In this document: in pieces, positions 15,441 to 25,123 of the stretch | How positions within the stretch are numbered: position 1 is the first letter of the stretch | How the letters are laid out: every line of letters begins with the position of its first letter | Notes under the pieces: model-generated | Databases searched by the model: none | What the model saw: only the letters and a program-made list of their open reading frames with translations | What the model was told of the DNA's origin: nothing | Translations under genes and position numbers: made by a program | Source: an uncultured Bariatricus sp. | Lineage (GTDB): Bacteria; Bacillota; Clostridia; Lachnospirales; Lachnospiraceae | Direction of reading: 5' to 3' | Assembly: GCA_934320645.1 (NCBI GenBank) | Contig: CAKRFP010000016.1 | Coordinates: forward strand, 1-56,882 | Length of the DNA stretch: 56,882 bases

Positions 15441-16275
15441 TATTTTGAACCTCCTCAATTATATTGTTGGGCGTGGATGCCCCTGCTGTAATACCTACTG
15501 TTTCCACGGACCTTAATTGATTCATATCAAAATCGTCAAGTGTCTGTATATAGTACGTATTGTGACATTCCCTGCTGCATATTTCATACAGTTTCTGGGT
15601 GTTGGAACTATGTTTGTCTCCGATTACAATCATAGCATCCACCTCTTTTGCAATGCTCCTTGCTTCTGTCTGACGCTCTCTGGTCGCATTACAAATCGTA
15701 TTTAAAACACTTATATCATAACCCTTTTTCGAAATAATTTCAACTAAATCTTTGAATTTATTGTAATTAAATGTCGTCTGAGACACAATACAAATTCTTT
15801 CGGATGTAGTATTTTCAAATTTTTCTGCTTCTTCTGCATTTTTTATAACGGTTACATTTCCTCCTGCCCAGCCCCGGATTCCTTCAACCTCAGGGTGATC
15901 CGGATTACCAATGATGATGATCCGGCTGCCTTTTTTACTTTCTTCGGCAACAATTTTATGGATTCTTTTCACAAACGGACAGGTTGCATCCACATATTCG
16001 ATGCCTTTTTCATCCATCAGGTCACAGATTCTCTTTGGGACACCATGAGAGCGGATGATCACCAGCCCTTCTTCCAGACCTTTTAGTTCTTCCTCACTGC
16101 GCAGGACTTTTACGCCATGTGCTTCCATGTCCTTTACAACCTCTTCATTATGGATGATCGGACCATAAGTGTAAATCTGTTTTCCAGTCTGTTTTTCGAC
16201 CTGTTCATATACCGTGTCAACAGCGCGTTTCACGCCAAAACAGAACCCGGCACTTTTTGCACGTATTACTTCCAT
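15421..16275 (-). CDS. ispH: 4-hydroxy-3-methylbut-2-enyl diphosphate reductase
   Basis: Last enzyme of the MEP isoprenoid pathway, reducing HMBPP to IPP and DMAPP with a 4Fe-4S cluster. The 284-residue protein shows the three conserved cluster cysteines (GFCFGVKRAV at residue 12, DATCPFV, NTICNATRERQ) and the C-terminal GITAGASTPNNIIEEV. It is upstream of and overlapping rpsA, a linkage common in Clostridia. Confidence 0.95.
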   Translation of the reverse strand: MEVIRAKSAGFCFGVKRAVDTVYEQVEKQTGKQIYTYGPIIHNEEVVKDMEAHGVKVLRSEEELKGLEEGLVIIRSHGVPKRICDLMDEKGIEYVDATCPFVKRIHKIVAEESKKGSRIIIIGNPDHPEVEGIRGWAGGNVTVIKNAEEAEKFENTTSERICIVSQTTFNYNKFKDLVEIISKKGYDISVLNTICNATRERQTEARSIAKEVDAMIVIGDKHSSNTQKLYEICSRECHNTYYIQTLDDFDMNQLRSVETVGITAGASTPNNIIEEVQNNVRINF

Positions 16276-16341
16276 CTTGTCTTCCTCCCGTTTCCGTTCT
16301 TTTCCATTCTCACATCATAATTCCGCTGTTCCGGATAATTT

Positions 16342-18666
16342 TTATGTTCCAAGGAAATGCAGACATGCATACCGAAGAATCATTTTCATCTTCAGACTGC
16401 ATTTTCCACCGGGAACTGTAAGTTTTTTCATAAACTGGTTCAGAGTTCTTTTTTCATACGGTTCCAGTTCAAGTTCTCCATAAATCGACTTTTCCAGAAG
16501 CTCACAGACACGGCTGTACTCACCTGCCCGCACCGCTGTGATCTTTTTCGCGATCATCCGGTCTGTTTCCTCGGTATTCCAGCCCAGATGTGCCTCAATC
16601 CCCCAGAGCTTCAGGTACCTGCTGATAATCATTTCCGCTCTGACGATCTGCGCTTCTCCATCGGTACGGTCATACTGTTTCTTCAGCACACATCCGGCAA
16701 ATACCCGCATCACTTCTGCCAGTGCAAAAATAATAACCACCAGGATCAGTAACACTGCTACGATTCCAAACAGAATCCGGACAGTTGTTCCGGCGAGCCG
16801 GAAAACCTCCTGTTTTTTTGCACCGGTGCTGCTTCCACCAGTAATCTGATCCGCCTCAAAAGAATTATTTCCCAGTGATGCATTCTGGCGAACCGTATCC
16901 GGCACTCCGACCATCTGCTGCAGCGCAACAGATTCATAGTAATACCCCGGTGTCACATCCACCGGAAGCCAGCCAATCCCATCAAAATAGATTTCTGTCC
17001 ATGCATGTGCATCCAGTCCGGTAACTGCCGCTGTTCCATCTTTCCTTCCTGCAATGTCATTCTCCGACATATAGTAACCTTCTATATACCGCGCCGGAAT
17101 CCCATGCAGCCGCAGTGCCTCAACTGCGGTTGACGCATAAAACATGGCATTTCCCTGATGTGATCCATTCAGGAAATACCGGATCGGATCTACACCTTCA
17201 GGAACTTCTGATGGTGTATCCGTATACTGAACACGCTCTTTGAGCACTTCTCTGATATGTGTCAGTGAACTGTAAATTCCTTCATTTTCCGTCTCATAAT
17301 CATCCCAGAAGGTAGTTCTGATCAGTTCTGCCAGATCTGCATCTGCTTTTGTATAATTATCATATACGAACTGGCGGTACACCGCCTCTGCTTCGCAGTA
17401 CTCCTTCTGTGCCTTCGTCTGCGGATCTGTCACCCAGTCATCTGCAACTGTCAGCTCGGAAGGTCTGCTTCCCGACACTTCCTCGATCGCATAATTCTTC
17501 TCTCCGATGATTCCACGGCTTGCATAACGGATATCTTTCTTTTCTTTTAAACTTCCATCTGTCACTTCCTTTAAAGTAGATGGAAGATACACATAGTATC
17601 TTGATGCGTCGCCAATACGATACTTTATCCGATTTGCCTCCGGTGCATCCTGACTTTCGCCGATTCTGTAATAATCTGCCACCTGTGTCAGCGGATCAAA
17701 TTCTTTTTTCAGCAGCCATTTCAACATTCCGGCATTGTCTCCGCTATATGCCAAATCCGGCATCTTTTTCCAGACTCCATCCTCATAGCTGCTTCCTACA
17801 AATCCTCTCAGATACAGGGATTTTTCCTGTTCTGACTGCACCTGCAGCATGGTTTCCTCTTTTTGATGCAGTGTTGCTGCCTCTCGCAAATCTCCCTCAG
17901 GCAGAGAGTCTTCTCCATAGCGTATTTCATGAACCGTCTGTCTGACATTTTCGCGCAGTTCGTATGCGAATTGCAGTTCTCCTTTCGAAAGAAAAGCCGC
18001 ACCAGCCAGAAGAAGTACACCAATTCCTGACATCCAGACAAAGCCGTTTCTCGTAACCATAGTTCCCGCATCAGACACATTCATCCCAAGGAATGCGATC
18101 AGAAGGAAACTGCTCGCCCACGGATCAAAGGTATTTCCAACGACTTCTACCGTAATTAATACAATACAAAAAATCATACCAACCACACGGGAATGTTCTT
18201 CTGCCAGTATCCATGCTGCCTGTCCCAGGATTAACGCCCAAAACAGTGTAAATACCAGAACATCTCTTCCCGACGCGCGGACTGAAAAAAGTTCTGTTCC
18301 TCCGTTATATGCCAGATTCCATTTGGTGATCAGCACATTGACCCATGCCTTTGCACCATTCAGACACCCAAGCGGTGTTCCGGCCACAAGAAGAATCACC
18401 CACGGGAAAATACGTACCAGCCAACCATAAGAGTAACGTCTGGTAATCCATTTTTCCAGAATGCAGCTTAGAATGCCTGCAAATGCCATTCCCCCTGCTG
18501 TCCAGATGGACGGAGCCAGATCATCCCAGCTTTTCAGAATGATCATTACACCACCCACTAAGAACATACAGGCAAGAAAGGCTGTCCATCCTATGGTTTT
18601 GTATGAAGTTTTCTCCCCATTCGGTTCGATTTTCTGAATGGGTATTTTTTTTGTTCTGTCTTTCAT
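16342..18666 (-). CDS. Transglutaminase-fold membrane protein, catalytic Cys missing
   Basis: A 774-residue protein with about eight N-terminal membrane helices (27-235), an extracytoplasmic region with a transglutaminase-like domain (about 470-580), another helix at about 632-656 and a cytoplasmic tail. The family usually has G-x-C before the helix. Here the segment is GNAMFYAS with Ala507, while the His (DAHAW, His554) and Asp (GWLPVDVTPG, Asp570) remain. It is therefore probably non-catalytic, acting as a binding or structural module. It is the last gene of the HK-LRR-MoxR-DUF58 operon (13-nt gap). MoxR/DUF58/transglutaminase sets are widespread; their role is still poorly defined. Confidence 0.83.
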   Translation of the reverse strand: MKDRTKKIPIQKIEPNGEKTSYKTIGWTAFLACMFLVGGVMIILKSWDDLAPSIWTAGGMAFAGILSCILEKWITRRYSYGWLVRIFPWVILLVAGTPLGCLNGAKAWVNVLITKWNLAYNGGTELFSVRASGRDVLVFTLFWALILGQAAWILAEEHSRVVGMIFCIVLITVEVVGNTFDPWASSFLLIAFLGMNVSDAGTMVTRNGFVWMSGIGVLLLAGAAFLSKGELQFAYELRENVRQTVHEIRYGEDSLPEGDLREAATLHQKEETMLQVQSEQEKSLYLRGFVGSSYEDGVWKKMPDLAYSGDNAGMLKWLLKKEFDPLTQVADYYRIGESQDAPEANRIKYRIGDASRYYVYLPSTLKEVTDGSLKEKKDIRYASRGIIGEKNYAIEEVSGSRPSELTVADDWVTDPQTKAQKEYCEAEAVYRQFVYDNYTKADADLAELIRTTFWDDYETENEGIYSSLTHIREVLKERVQYTDTPSEVPEGVDPIRYFLNGSHQGNAMFYASTAVEALRLHGIPARYIEGYYMSENDIAGRKDGTAAVTGLDAHAWTEIYFDGIGWLPVDVTPGYYYESVALQQMVGVPDTVRQNASLGNNSFEADQITGGSSTGAKKQEVFRLAGTTVRILFGIVAVLLILVVIIFALAEVMRVFAGCVLKKQYDRTDGEAQIVRAEMIISRYLKLWGIEAHLGWNTEETDRMIAKKITAVRAGEYSRVCELLEKSIYGELELEPYEKRTLNQFMKKLTVPGGKCSLKMKMILRYACLHFLGT

Positions 18667-18679
18667 TTTCTGTACATCC

Positions 18680-19852
18680 CTAACATCGAATCCGGTAAGT
18701 TTCCCGGTTATCTATTCCGGCAGGTATTTCCACAATTTCACAACCATTACTGATCTCTGCATTTACATACTTCGCCGTTGCCGATACATGAAGAACCGTA
18801 ATTCCGATCCGCTCTTCCAGTCCGCTCAGATTCTGCCTGTATTCTCCGCCATTTAGAATCAGAAGCCTTGTAAAATATTGCTCAAGATGTTCCATCATAA
18901 AGCATCTCAGTCCGTCACCGCTCTCCGGGGCAACCGGGCATTGCAGCCACAGTGCAAGGATCCGCTGCATCTCACGCCGGTCTTTCACTTCGCAGATCTT
19001 AAGACCGCTTGCTGCCGGAAGTGCCATACAAAATGACACTCTTTTTTCCATCAGTCTTTCGCCGATCGCAGCTCCAACCGCAACAGCCGCATTCATAATT
19101 TCTTCTGCATTCTGCTCCGTCAGCAGGTTCTGTCCCAAATCCGGAAGCAGAACTACATTGTAATGAGAAGGATCACTTGCCTCACGCAGGATCAGATTCT
19201 CCGTCTTGCTGGAAAGCTTCCAGTGAATAGAACGGATATCATCTCCCGGTACATATTCTCTGATATCAAAAATTTCACTCAGGTCATTTCCTTTTCGGTT
19301 CTGCATCATACCTTCACTCTTAGGCGCACCGATCGTCATCTGTGAAAGTTCAACCTGCAGATTCACTTTTCTTGGGTAAACAATCATTCTGATTTCCGGG
19401 AACTTCTGTACGCGAAGCCGGAAAAGATTCAGCAAGTCTCTTACCGCTGCCTCTTTGCATGCGATCCTTACCTCTCCGCACAGACTGTTTGCAAGAGGCA
19501 CTTCGTATTGCATGTTCTCTCCGGTCAGTCTGAGAAGCAGTTCTCTTTCCTGACTCTGCCCAGACATCTCATTTGTCTCACATACATAAAGCACCAGATA
19601 ACGCGCTGCCCGCAGTTTCCTCTTTGTATGGGTTTCAACAATAAAGAAGTTTTCTTTCCCTTCCTGTGCGCCCATCTGTGCCCGCACAGAAATTCCAAGC
19701 CTTGCCGCATCTTTCCTTACAAGCAAAAACATTGCAATTGCAATCAGAAAAAGTAGTATTACTACACAGAACAGATACGGGCTTCCGGAAAGCACCAGAA
19801 GTACAACCGATGTAGCCAGAAAGAAAATGTAGCCCAGCAGATTTTTCCACAT
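18680..19852 (-). CDS. DUF58 protein
   Basis: From the ATG at 19852 the protein has 390 residues, two N-terminal helices (about 5-40) and the DUF58 signature RSIHWKLSSKTENLILRE at about 215. The domain is a von Willebrand A-like fold usually encoded next to MoxR ATPases, which may act on it as chaperones. The open frame extends upstream to 19996 inside the MoxR gene, but only the ATG at 19852 has a site (AGAGAGG) and it lies 4 nt after the MoxR stop. Confidence 0.85.
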   Translation of the reverse strand: MWKNLLGYIFFLATSVVLLVLSGSPYLFCVVILLFLIAIAMFLLVRKDAARLGISVRAQMGAQEGKENFFIVETHTKRKLRAARYLVLYVCETNEMSGQSQERELLLRLTGENMQYEVPLANSLCGEVRIACKEAAVRDLLNLFRLRVQKFPEIRMIVYPRKVNLQVELSQMTIGAPKSEGMMQNRKGNDLSEIFDIREYVPGDDIRSIHWKLSSKTENLILREASDPSHYNVVLLPDLGQNLLTEQNAEEIMNAAVAVGAAIGERLMEKRVSFCMALPAASGLKICEVKDRREMQRILALWLQCPVAPESGDGLRCFMMEHLEQYFTRLLILNGGEYRQNLSGLEERIGITVLHVSATAKYVNAEISNGCEIVEIPAGIDNRETYRIRC

Positions 19853-19856
19853 GTTT

Positions 19857-20798
19857 CTACCTCTCTGCTCTTGTCGGCGGCTTGATGATCGCCATAATGT
19901 CCCGCAGAAGTTCCCGGGCACTGACACCTTCCACCTGTGCCTGTGGTCTGAGAACCAGACGATGGGCACAGACATCACAGAATACGTTCTGTACATCTTC
20001 CGGGATCACATAATTACGTTCCCGCAGAATTGCATTTGCACGTGCCATTTTTACAACCGCAGAAACTCCTCGCGGAGAAATTCCAAGTTCTACAAGCGGA
20101 TGTTTTCTTGTCTCTTCACAAAGACGGATTGCATAAGCAAGCACCGCATCCTTCACTTTGATCGATGTCAGATAGTTCTGTACTTCCAGCACATTCTGTG
20201 CGCTTACCACTGGTTCGATCTCCTGCAGCGGATTGTGATATCTCTGTGCATTGATGATCATCATCTGATTTTCCAGACTTGGATATCCGATTGACAGGCA
20301 GACCATAAAACGGTCAAGCTGTGACTCCGGAAGTGGCTGGGTTCCGGCAAATCCAAGCGGGTTCTGCGTTGCAATACAGATAAATGGTTCCGGCAGTGCA
20401 AATGTCTGTCCATCAATACTGATCGTATGTTCCTCCATGACCTCAAGAAGCGCCGCCTGTGTCTTTGGTGATGTACGGTTGATCTCATCTGCCAGAAGCA
20501 GCTGACAGTTCGCTGCGCCATCCCGGTATTCAAACTGATTGGTTTCGCGGTTAAACATATTGAAACCTGTGATATCAGACGGCAGCGTATCCGTCGTAAA
20601 CTGAATACGCTTATTGCTAAGTCCAAGTGCCTTTGAAAACGCCAGTGCCAGTGTTGTCTTACCAACTCCCGGGCAATCCTCAAGCAGTACGTGACCACCT
20701 GCATAGATGGTCATCAGTACTTTTTCTACGATGTCATTCTTTCCGATAAATGCCTTATTTACTTCAGCAATAATCTCTTTCGACTGTTCAACGATCAT
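19857..20798 (-). CDS. MoxR-family AAA+ ATPase
   Basis: A 313-residue MoxR (AAA_3) ATPase with Walker A LEDCPGVGKTT (about 36-46), Walker B LLLADEINR (about 99-107), sensor 1 CIATQNP and the C-terminal lid domain. MoxR proteins are thought to remodel or activate partners with VWA/DUF58 domains. Its ATG overlaps the stop of the LRR protein gene by 4 nt (ATGA), a sign of coupled translation. Confidence 0.93.
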   Translation of the reverse strand: MIVEQSKEIIAEVNKAFIGKNDIVEKVLMTIYAGGHVLLEDCPGVGKTTLALAFSKALGLSNKRIQFTTDTLPSDITGFNMFNRETNQFEYRDGAANCQLLLADEINRTSPKTQAALLEVMEEHTISIDGQTFALPEPFICIATQNPLGFAGTQPLPESQLDRFMVCLSIGYPSLENQMMIINAQRYHNPLQEIEPVVSAQNVLEVQNYLTSIKVKDAVLAYAIRLCEETRKHPLVELGISPRGVSAVVKMARANAILRERNYVIPEDVQNVFCDVCAHRLVLRPQAQVEGVSARELLRDIMAIIKPPTRAER

Positions 20799-23700
20799 TT
20801 TTCCTCTGTATCCTCCTCAATTGTCCCGGTCTGTTCCTCATCCTTATTTTTCGAACTGGTCTGTTCCTCGCCCGGCTTTATTTCTTCATTTGCAGATGCA
20901 TTCTTCTCCGGAAGTGCATCTTCTTTCTTTTCTGCATCAGCAGTGTCGTCCCCGGTAATGGTCTCATCTGTATTGCCATTTTCCGGAATATCAACGCCTG
21001 CATCATTTCCAGGTTCTTCCTGATCATCTTTGCCTGGCTGATCCGTGTCTCCCGTTTCATCTTCTGGCACTTCCAGTATCGCACGGAACTGTTCTTCTAC
21101 CGGTTTCAGTCGTTCTTCCATCTCAGCCTGAACTTCTTCATCCGTCGGTTCTGTTCCATCTGCAGAAAGTTCTGCGTAGATAGCTGCTTTCATATGTTCT
21201 TCATCTTCATATCCTGCCATCGGGTATTTCCATGCTTCCAGATAATCTTCTGCAACCGTTTCACCACCCAGTACGACCAGACGAAGTTTATCATAATCCA
21301 CACCAAAATCAAACGGTTTTCCTTCTGTAACTCCCATAAGTTTGATTGGTTCGGAACTCCAGACGTAGAGTTTTAATTCATCACTTTCCACACCTTTAAA
21401 AGCATTTTCATAGATTCCCTGAAGCGCCTCCATGATCCATACTGACTGCAGATTTTTGCATTTTCCAAATGCACCACTTCCTATATAATCCAGCATCCAT
21501 CCATTTGGAAGTCCTACTTCATCTCCCCAGAGGAACGCATCTTCGATATTGCCGGATGCACCGATCAGAGTAATATTTCCATCTCCATCCACACGATATG
21601 GATAGAATTCTGTTGGTTCTGTTACCTCTTCAACTCCCATCATCTTCCGGATCCGGTTCTCATGTTTCAGAAGAACTGACTCCACAAATGCATCGACTTC
21701 CTCTTCTGCCGGCATCGTACCGGTATCCCAGTCGATCAACGCACTTTCCAGATCACTCCATAGTCTCTGGTATGCACTCTCTCCGCCAAAATCATAATAT
21801 CCTGCAAACAAATATCGCCATTTCTTAATGTAGTCTCCTTCCACATCCTCCGGAACATGGATGGAAAGTTTTTCTGCTTCTTCTTCTACTGTCCAGCTGT
21901 AGTTAAACTGGTAAGAACCCGCTCCGTAAATGGAAAGTTCTGTCGGTGTCGTACTGTCAAAACTGATCTCTTCCAAATTATCACAGTCATTAAACGTACC
22001 GGCCGACATGGTTGTAGTCATATTAAACTCTACCCGTTTTAGCGCGCTGTCCCCTTCAAAAATGAACTGTCCAAGCTGTGTCTGATAAGCATCAACCGTT
22101 ACACTGGTAATATTTGGACAGTCCGCCAGCGATGAAGTAAGCAGGTAGAACATATAATCACCATGGAAATTCAGATCTCCGGCAAGGTCAGATTGATAGA
22201 ACGCACCGTCATCCAATGCAAAAAATTCTGAAAGTTCTTCCCAGTTAACTGTATAGCTTCCTGATTCTGATGTCGTATTTGCCATCGCGTACTGGAAAAT
22301 TTCGACAGTCGTATTCGGAAGTGTGACCTTCTCCTCTACCGATATTCCTGACCTGAGCGCGAGCCAGAGCCCCTGTTCGTCGTTGGTTCCATAAAGCATT
22401 CTGGTTCCGCCGATCTCGGTCATGGCATAGCCTGTCACATTGGACTCCACCGTAAAGTTCTCGCAATATCCGACATACCCTTCTGCATCGGTCGGAATAT
22501 AAAAATAGGAATTTTTGTCACTTCCTGCACCATGTTCTTCCGAACTCATGACCTCATAGTCATCTTTCATAACCGCATACATCGCATTTGATGCTGCAAA
22601 CCGAAGAGCGGTACAGCCATCCAGTGCCTGATTTCCGATCGTGATCGTATCTTTGTTATTGATCAGCAGTCCCTCCATAGAACTACATCCGGCAAATGCC
22701 TCATAACCAATGGTATCCGTTTCCTCCGGAAGTTCTGCCCACTGCAGTTTATCACACTCTGCAAATGCCTGATCTCCAATCTCATGGATCAGCACCAGTT
22801 CACCCTTTTTCGATGTCACAGTTCCATCATAAAAAGTAATCTTCTTCGGTGCTGCAATCAGGATATTCCTTATCGCTCCATCCACCTCTGTACTGCAATA
22901 AGTGAATCCCTCTTTTGAAGTTTCAAGCAGCTCCACTGCGATCTGATCTGCATCTGAGAGCTTTGCAACTTCATCTTTCATCTGCTCATACTGTTTCTGT
23001 GTATAGCATAAAATTTTATTCAGACTGCTTCCTTCAAAGCATCCCTCCTGCAATTTCACACTCTTTCCGTTTTCCGGCATGATCAGTGCATTTGCGTCTG
23101 CCGCATCTGCAAATGCACCTTCCTGGATTCCTTCTACGGTCTTCGGCAGCTTAATGCTATTTCCTGACCGAAGTACCTTGCGAACCCATTTGTTATTATC
23201 TACGATCATTCCGTTATCTACCGTATAAGTTGTCTGCTCATCTCCAGATACTGCCACGCAGTTTCCTGTAGATGCATTAAAGTACTTACTTTCATCCTGC
23301 AAAACTTCATCCAGCAGTGCTTCATCCACAATCACCGTACAGTTTTCAAGATTGGTGTAATCGATCTGCGGAAAATCCTCTATCGTAGATGCATGCACCT
23401 GAATGGAGCTAAGTTGATTCTTTTTCAGAACTACTACACTCTCAACCGTATCCGGTATCTCAATTTTCCTGATCTTTGTCGGAATTCCGATCATCTTCGT
23501 CGCAGCTTTATTCATCAGGACTCCATCATCTGTCGCGCTGTAGAACAAGTTATCTTCGCTTATTTCATAACCATTTTCAACTTCCAGTCCGCTGTCTGAT
23601 AATTCGATATATAATACCGTTGACGGAATCTTGAGCTCTTCTACTTTCAGTGAAGTATCTTCATCAACTCGGATTGCCTGAATATAATCCGGCACATCTA

Positions 23701-25123
23701 ATTTTTTATAAGATCCACCATCTTTATAATTCTTAAGGGTCTGCAGATAGCACAGATTGGAATACTGATTATCGACCTGATAATCATCTGACATCCATAC
23801 ATGCTGTACCTGCACCGTGTAATCTTCAGAAACCGGAACCATATCTGCCGGTTCCAGAATATGTCTGCCGGCTGTGATCTCATAATACCACGGAACCAGC
23901 TTTCCGTCCTCTGTCCACCCCGGGAATAATTCTGTCAGTGTATCCTGCCCCGTGAACAGATCATCAATATATCCAAACAGATTGACGATCGTTCCTTCAT
24001 CCTGATACTGTCTTTCTGTATTCAGAAGATTCTTGATGTCAATCGTTTCATTCTCTTCTTTGAGCTGTTCTTTCAGAATAAACAGACGGTTATTGGCAGG
24101 TGCGTATTCGATCGTTCGTGTCACCCAGTTCTCACTGGACAGAGTCATACGATAGGATGCCTGGATTTTCATCATTCCCTCGCCCAGTCCCTTCGGGATC
24201 GTCACAGGAAATTCACTGATCCAGCTTGCTCCTCCATCGAAAGACACCGCCTCGATCCGAATGTAGTTATCCAATGCATCTGCTCCCCACAGATACTGGC
24301 TTCCATCTTTTCCACGCACTAAGGTCTGCAAAGCATTGAAAATCGTTTTCTGATCAACAGACTGACCTTCATACATCATTTCATCGGTATACCCGAATGG
24401 CTGTTCAATAACTACACTTTCATTATCGCCGTCTTCCTTCGTATCCGTATTTGGTATGATTCCTTCTATGTAAGGCTTGTTTGACCCTCCCCACATATTT
24501 CCCGGATTGTATTTCCCGGAATCCGGATCCTTTGCGGTGTCAGAAGGTCTGGTTGTATTTCCCGGATCAGGCGTTGGAAGATCTCCTGGATTTGGCAGTG
24601 GTGTGTTGGAAGAACCATTGCCATTACCATTCCCACCATTGTTGTCCCCGGTCGTTCCATTTGAACCGCCATTTTGTCCACCGACACCGATCACGGTATC
24701 TCCCTTTTCTCCATCTCCGGACACATCATAAACCCGATCCGGCGTAGTCCCGGTATTTTCATTCAGTTGCGCACGGTTCCTGTCATCACTTACCACGCCC
24801 ACTGTATTATCCGCATTTGCTGTTGTCTGCATATTTTCAAACAGATAATCCGCATTTTTGTTCTGTTCCGGACTCTGGTCACTATTGGAATCTTTGTTCT
24901 TCTGCCACAACTCACTTTCGTCGTTGTTCTTTTTCTTATCCTGTCCGGTAGTATCTTTATTATCAGGAAAAACAACCTGGTTCACCTGTAACTCCCTGTC
25001 AGCTCCTTTTGGCTGAAAACTGACACCTGCCTGATATGCCGCTGCAGATGCAACTGCCCCAGCCGTCAAAATCGGTACAGCGGCTGTAACCAATTTCTTT
25101 TTGTTTTTCTTTATCTTACTCAT
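20795..25123 (-). CDS. Large BspA-like leucine-rich-repeat surface protein
   Basis: A 1442-residue protein. It has a basic N-terminus and one hydrophobic helix (about 11-30), either a signal peptide or an uncleaved anchor. A Gly/Asn/Pro-rich linker follows (about 40-230). A long region then contains BspA/LRR_5-type repeats (IPSTVLYIELSDSGL, LPKTVEGIQEGAFADA, LIHEIGDQAFAECDKLQWAEL, IGSGAFGKCKNLQSVWI). An acidic Glu/Asp/Thr-rich tail (about 1345-1442) closes it. No LPXTG or other sortase signal is seen. BspA-type repeats in other bacteria bind host matrix or other cells; that function here is inference. It is coupled by ATGA overlaps to both the upstream kinase and downstream MoxR genes. Confidence 0.85.
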   Translation of the reverse strand: MSKIKKNKKKLVTAAVPILTAGAVASAAAYQAGVSFQPKGADRELQVNQVVFPDNKDTTGQDKKKNNDESELWQKNKDSNSDQSPEQNKNADYLFENMQTTANADNTVGVVSDDRNRAQLNENTGTTPDRVYDVSGDGEKGDTVIGVGGQNGGSNGTTGDNNGGNGNGNGSSNTPLPNPGDLPTPDPGNTTRPSDTAKDPDSGKYNPGNMWGGSNKPYIEGIIPNTDTKEDGDNESVVIEQPFGYTDEMMYEGQSVDQKTIFNALQTLVRGKDGSQYLWGADALDNYIRIEAVSFDGGASWISEFPVTIPKGLGEGMMKIQASYRMTLSSENWVTRTIEYAPANNRLFILKEQLKEENETIDIKNLLNTERQYQDEGTIVNLFGYIDDLFTGQDTLTELFPGWTEDGKLVPWYYEITAGRHILEPADMVPVSEDYTVQVQHVWMSDDYQVDNQYSNLCYLQTLKNYKDGGSYKKLDVPDYIQAIRVDEDTSLKVEELKIPSTVLYIELSDSGLEVENGYEISEDNLFYSATDDGVLMNKAATKMIGIPTKIRKIEIPDTVESVVVLKKNQLSSIQVHASTIEDFPQIDYTNLENCTVIVDEALLDEVLQDESKYFNASTGNCVAVSGDEQTTYTVDNGMIVDNNKWVRKVLRSGNSIKLPKTVEGIQEGAFADAADANALIMPENGKSVKLQEGCFEGSSLNKILCYTQKQYEQMKDEVAKLSDADQIAVELLETSKEGFTYCSTEVDGAIRNILIAAPKKITFYDGTVTSKKGELVLIHEIGDQAFAECDKLQWAELPEETDTIGYEAFAGCSSMEGLLINNKDTITIGNQALDGCTALRFAASNAMYAVMKDDYEVMSSEEHGAGSDKNSYFYIPTDAEGYVGYCENFTVESNVTGYAMTEIGGTRMLYGTNDEQGLWLALRSGISVEEKVTLPNTTVEIFQYAMANTTSESGSYTVNWEELSEFFALDDGAFYQSDLAGDLNFHGDYMFYLLTSSLADCPNITSVTVDAYQTQLGQFIFEGDSALKRVEFNMTTTMSAGTFNDCDNLEEISFDSTTPTELSIYGAGSYQFNYSWTVEEEAEKLSIHVPEDVEGDYIKKWRYLFAGYYDFGGESAYQRLWSDLESALIDWDTGTMPAEEEVDAFVESVLLKHENRIRKMMGVEEVTEPTEFYPYRVDGDGNITLIGASGNIEDAFLWGDEVGLPNGWMLDYIGSGAFGKCKNLQSVWIMEALQGIYENAFKGVESDELKLYVWSSEPIKLMGVTEGKPFDFGVDYDKLRLVVLGGETVAEDYLEAWKYPMAGYEDEEHMKAAIYAELSADGTEPTDEEVQAEMEERLKPVEEQFRAILEVPEDETGDTDQPGKDDQEEPGNDAGVDIPENGNTDETITGDDTADAEKKEDALPEKNASANEEIKPGEEQTSSKNKDEEQTGTIEEDTEEK

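Noticed and set aside
18680..19996. Longer DUF58 start at 19996
   Set aside because: The extra 48 residues are low-quality sequence lying inside the MoxR gene; the ATG at 19852 has a ribosome binding site and follows the MoxR stop by 4 nt.
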